DNA from: Ianthella basta
Lineage: Eukaryota > Porifera > Demospongiae > Verongiida > Ianthellidae
Length of the DNA: 64,000 bases
Direction: 5' to 3'
Assembly: GCA_964019415.1 (NCBI GenBank)
Contig: OZ025878.1
Coordinates: forward strand, 7,026,535 to 7,090,534
A program made the position numbers and the translations under genes. Below are positions 63,951 through 64,000 of this stretch, piece by piece (the first letter of the stretch is position 1; each line of letters opens with the position of its first letter). Below the pieces are notes generated by a model. The model was not told the DNA's origin and searched no databases. It saw only the letters and a program-made list of their open reading frames with translations.

Positions 63951-64000
63951 GTAAGTATGAACAAGTGGCCAGTCCTGAATGTTTGTCAGTGCAGAAAGAT

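Overview
This is animal nuclear DNA. Genes are split by GT-AG introns, with exons of 34 to about 1,040 nt, (TG)n microsatellites inside introns, and animal-type Ty3/gypsy, non-LTR and hAT elements. The expansion of death-fold and TKL-kinase modules, the compact introns and the TE types would suit a demosponge or another early-branching invertebrate, but that placement is inference. No bacterial operon, tRNA, rRNA or CRISPR array was seen.

The window holds a plus-strand tandem array of multidomain Rab-like small GTPase genes. Five copies (genes 1, 2, 3, 5 and 6) carry an N-terminal CARD domain, followed by short linker exons, a Rab-type GTPase split over three exons, and a short variable tail that usually ends in a Cys pair. 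The copies are: gene 1 at 936-4645 (one frameshift), gene 2 at 6324-13367 (terminal cassette duplicated), gene 3 at 14748-31023 (introns full of transposons), gene 5 at 35472-38916 (first CARD intron missing), and gene 6 at 40639-53611 (host to a gypsy element and a hAT element). Gene 4 (32388-34557) is a decayed Rab-only relic.

At the right end the N-terminal module changes. Gene 7 (56540-61483) starts with a TKL-like protein kinase in one exon and splices in phase into the same linker and Rab exon series, predicting a kinase-Rab fusion. Gene 8 (from 61878) is a second kinase followed by at least four tandem 66-nt linker exons, and it runs off the window. Kinase and tail-exon relics at 5555-5800, 14267-14345, 40064-40130 and 56161-56295 show that both kinds have been duplicating and dying here for a long time. 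Almost every module boundary is a phase-1 intron, so CARD, kinase, linker repeats and Rab can be exchanged without breaking the frame.

My reading, as inference, is a lineage-specific family in which a membrane-anchored GTPase switch is coupled either to CARD assembly or to kinase output, as expected of innate-immune or cell-death signalling. Genes 3 and 6 are sister duplicates. Comparing them gives an empty site for a small hairpin insertion and shows independent transposon loading. The large introns of gene 3 (15.7-24.3 kb and 24.9-29.9 kb) and gene 6 (41.4-50.4 kb) hold most of the mobile DNA.
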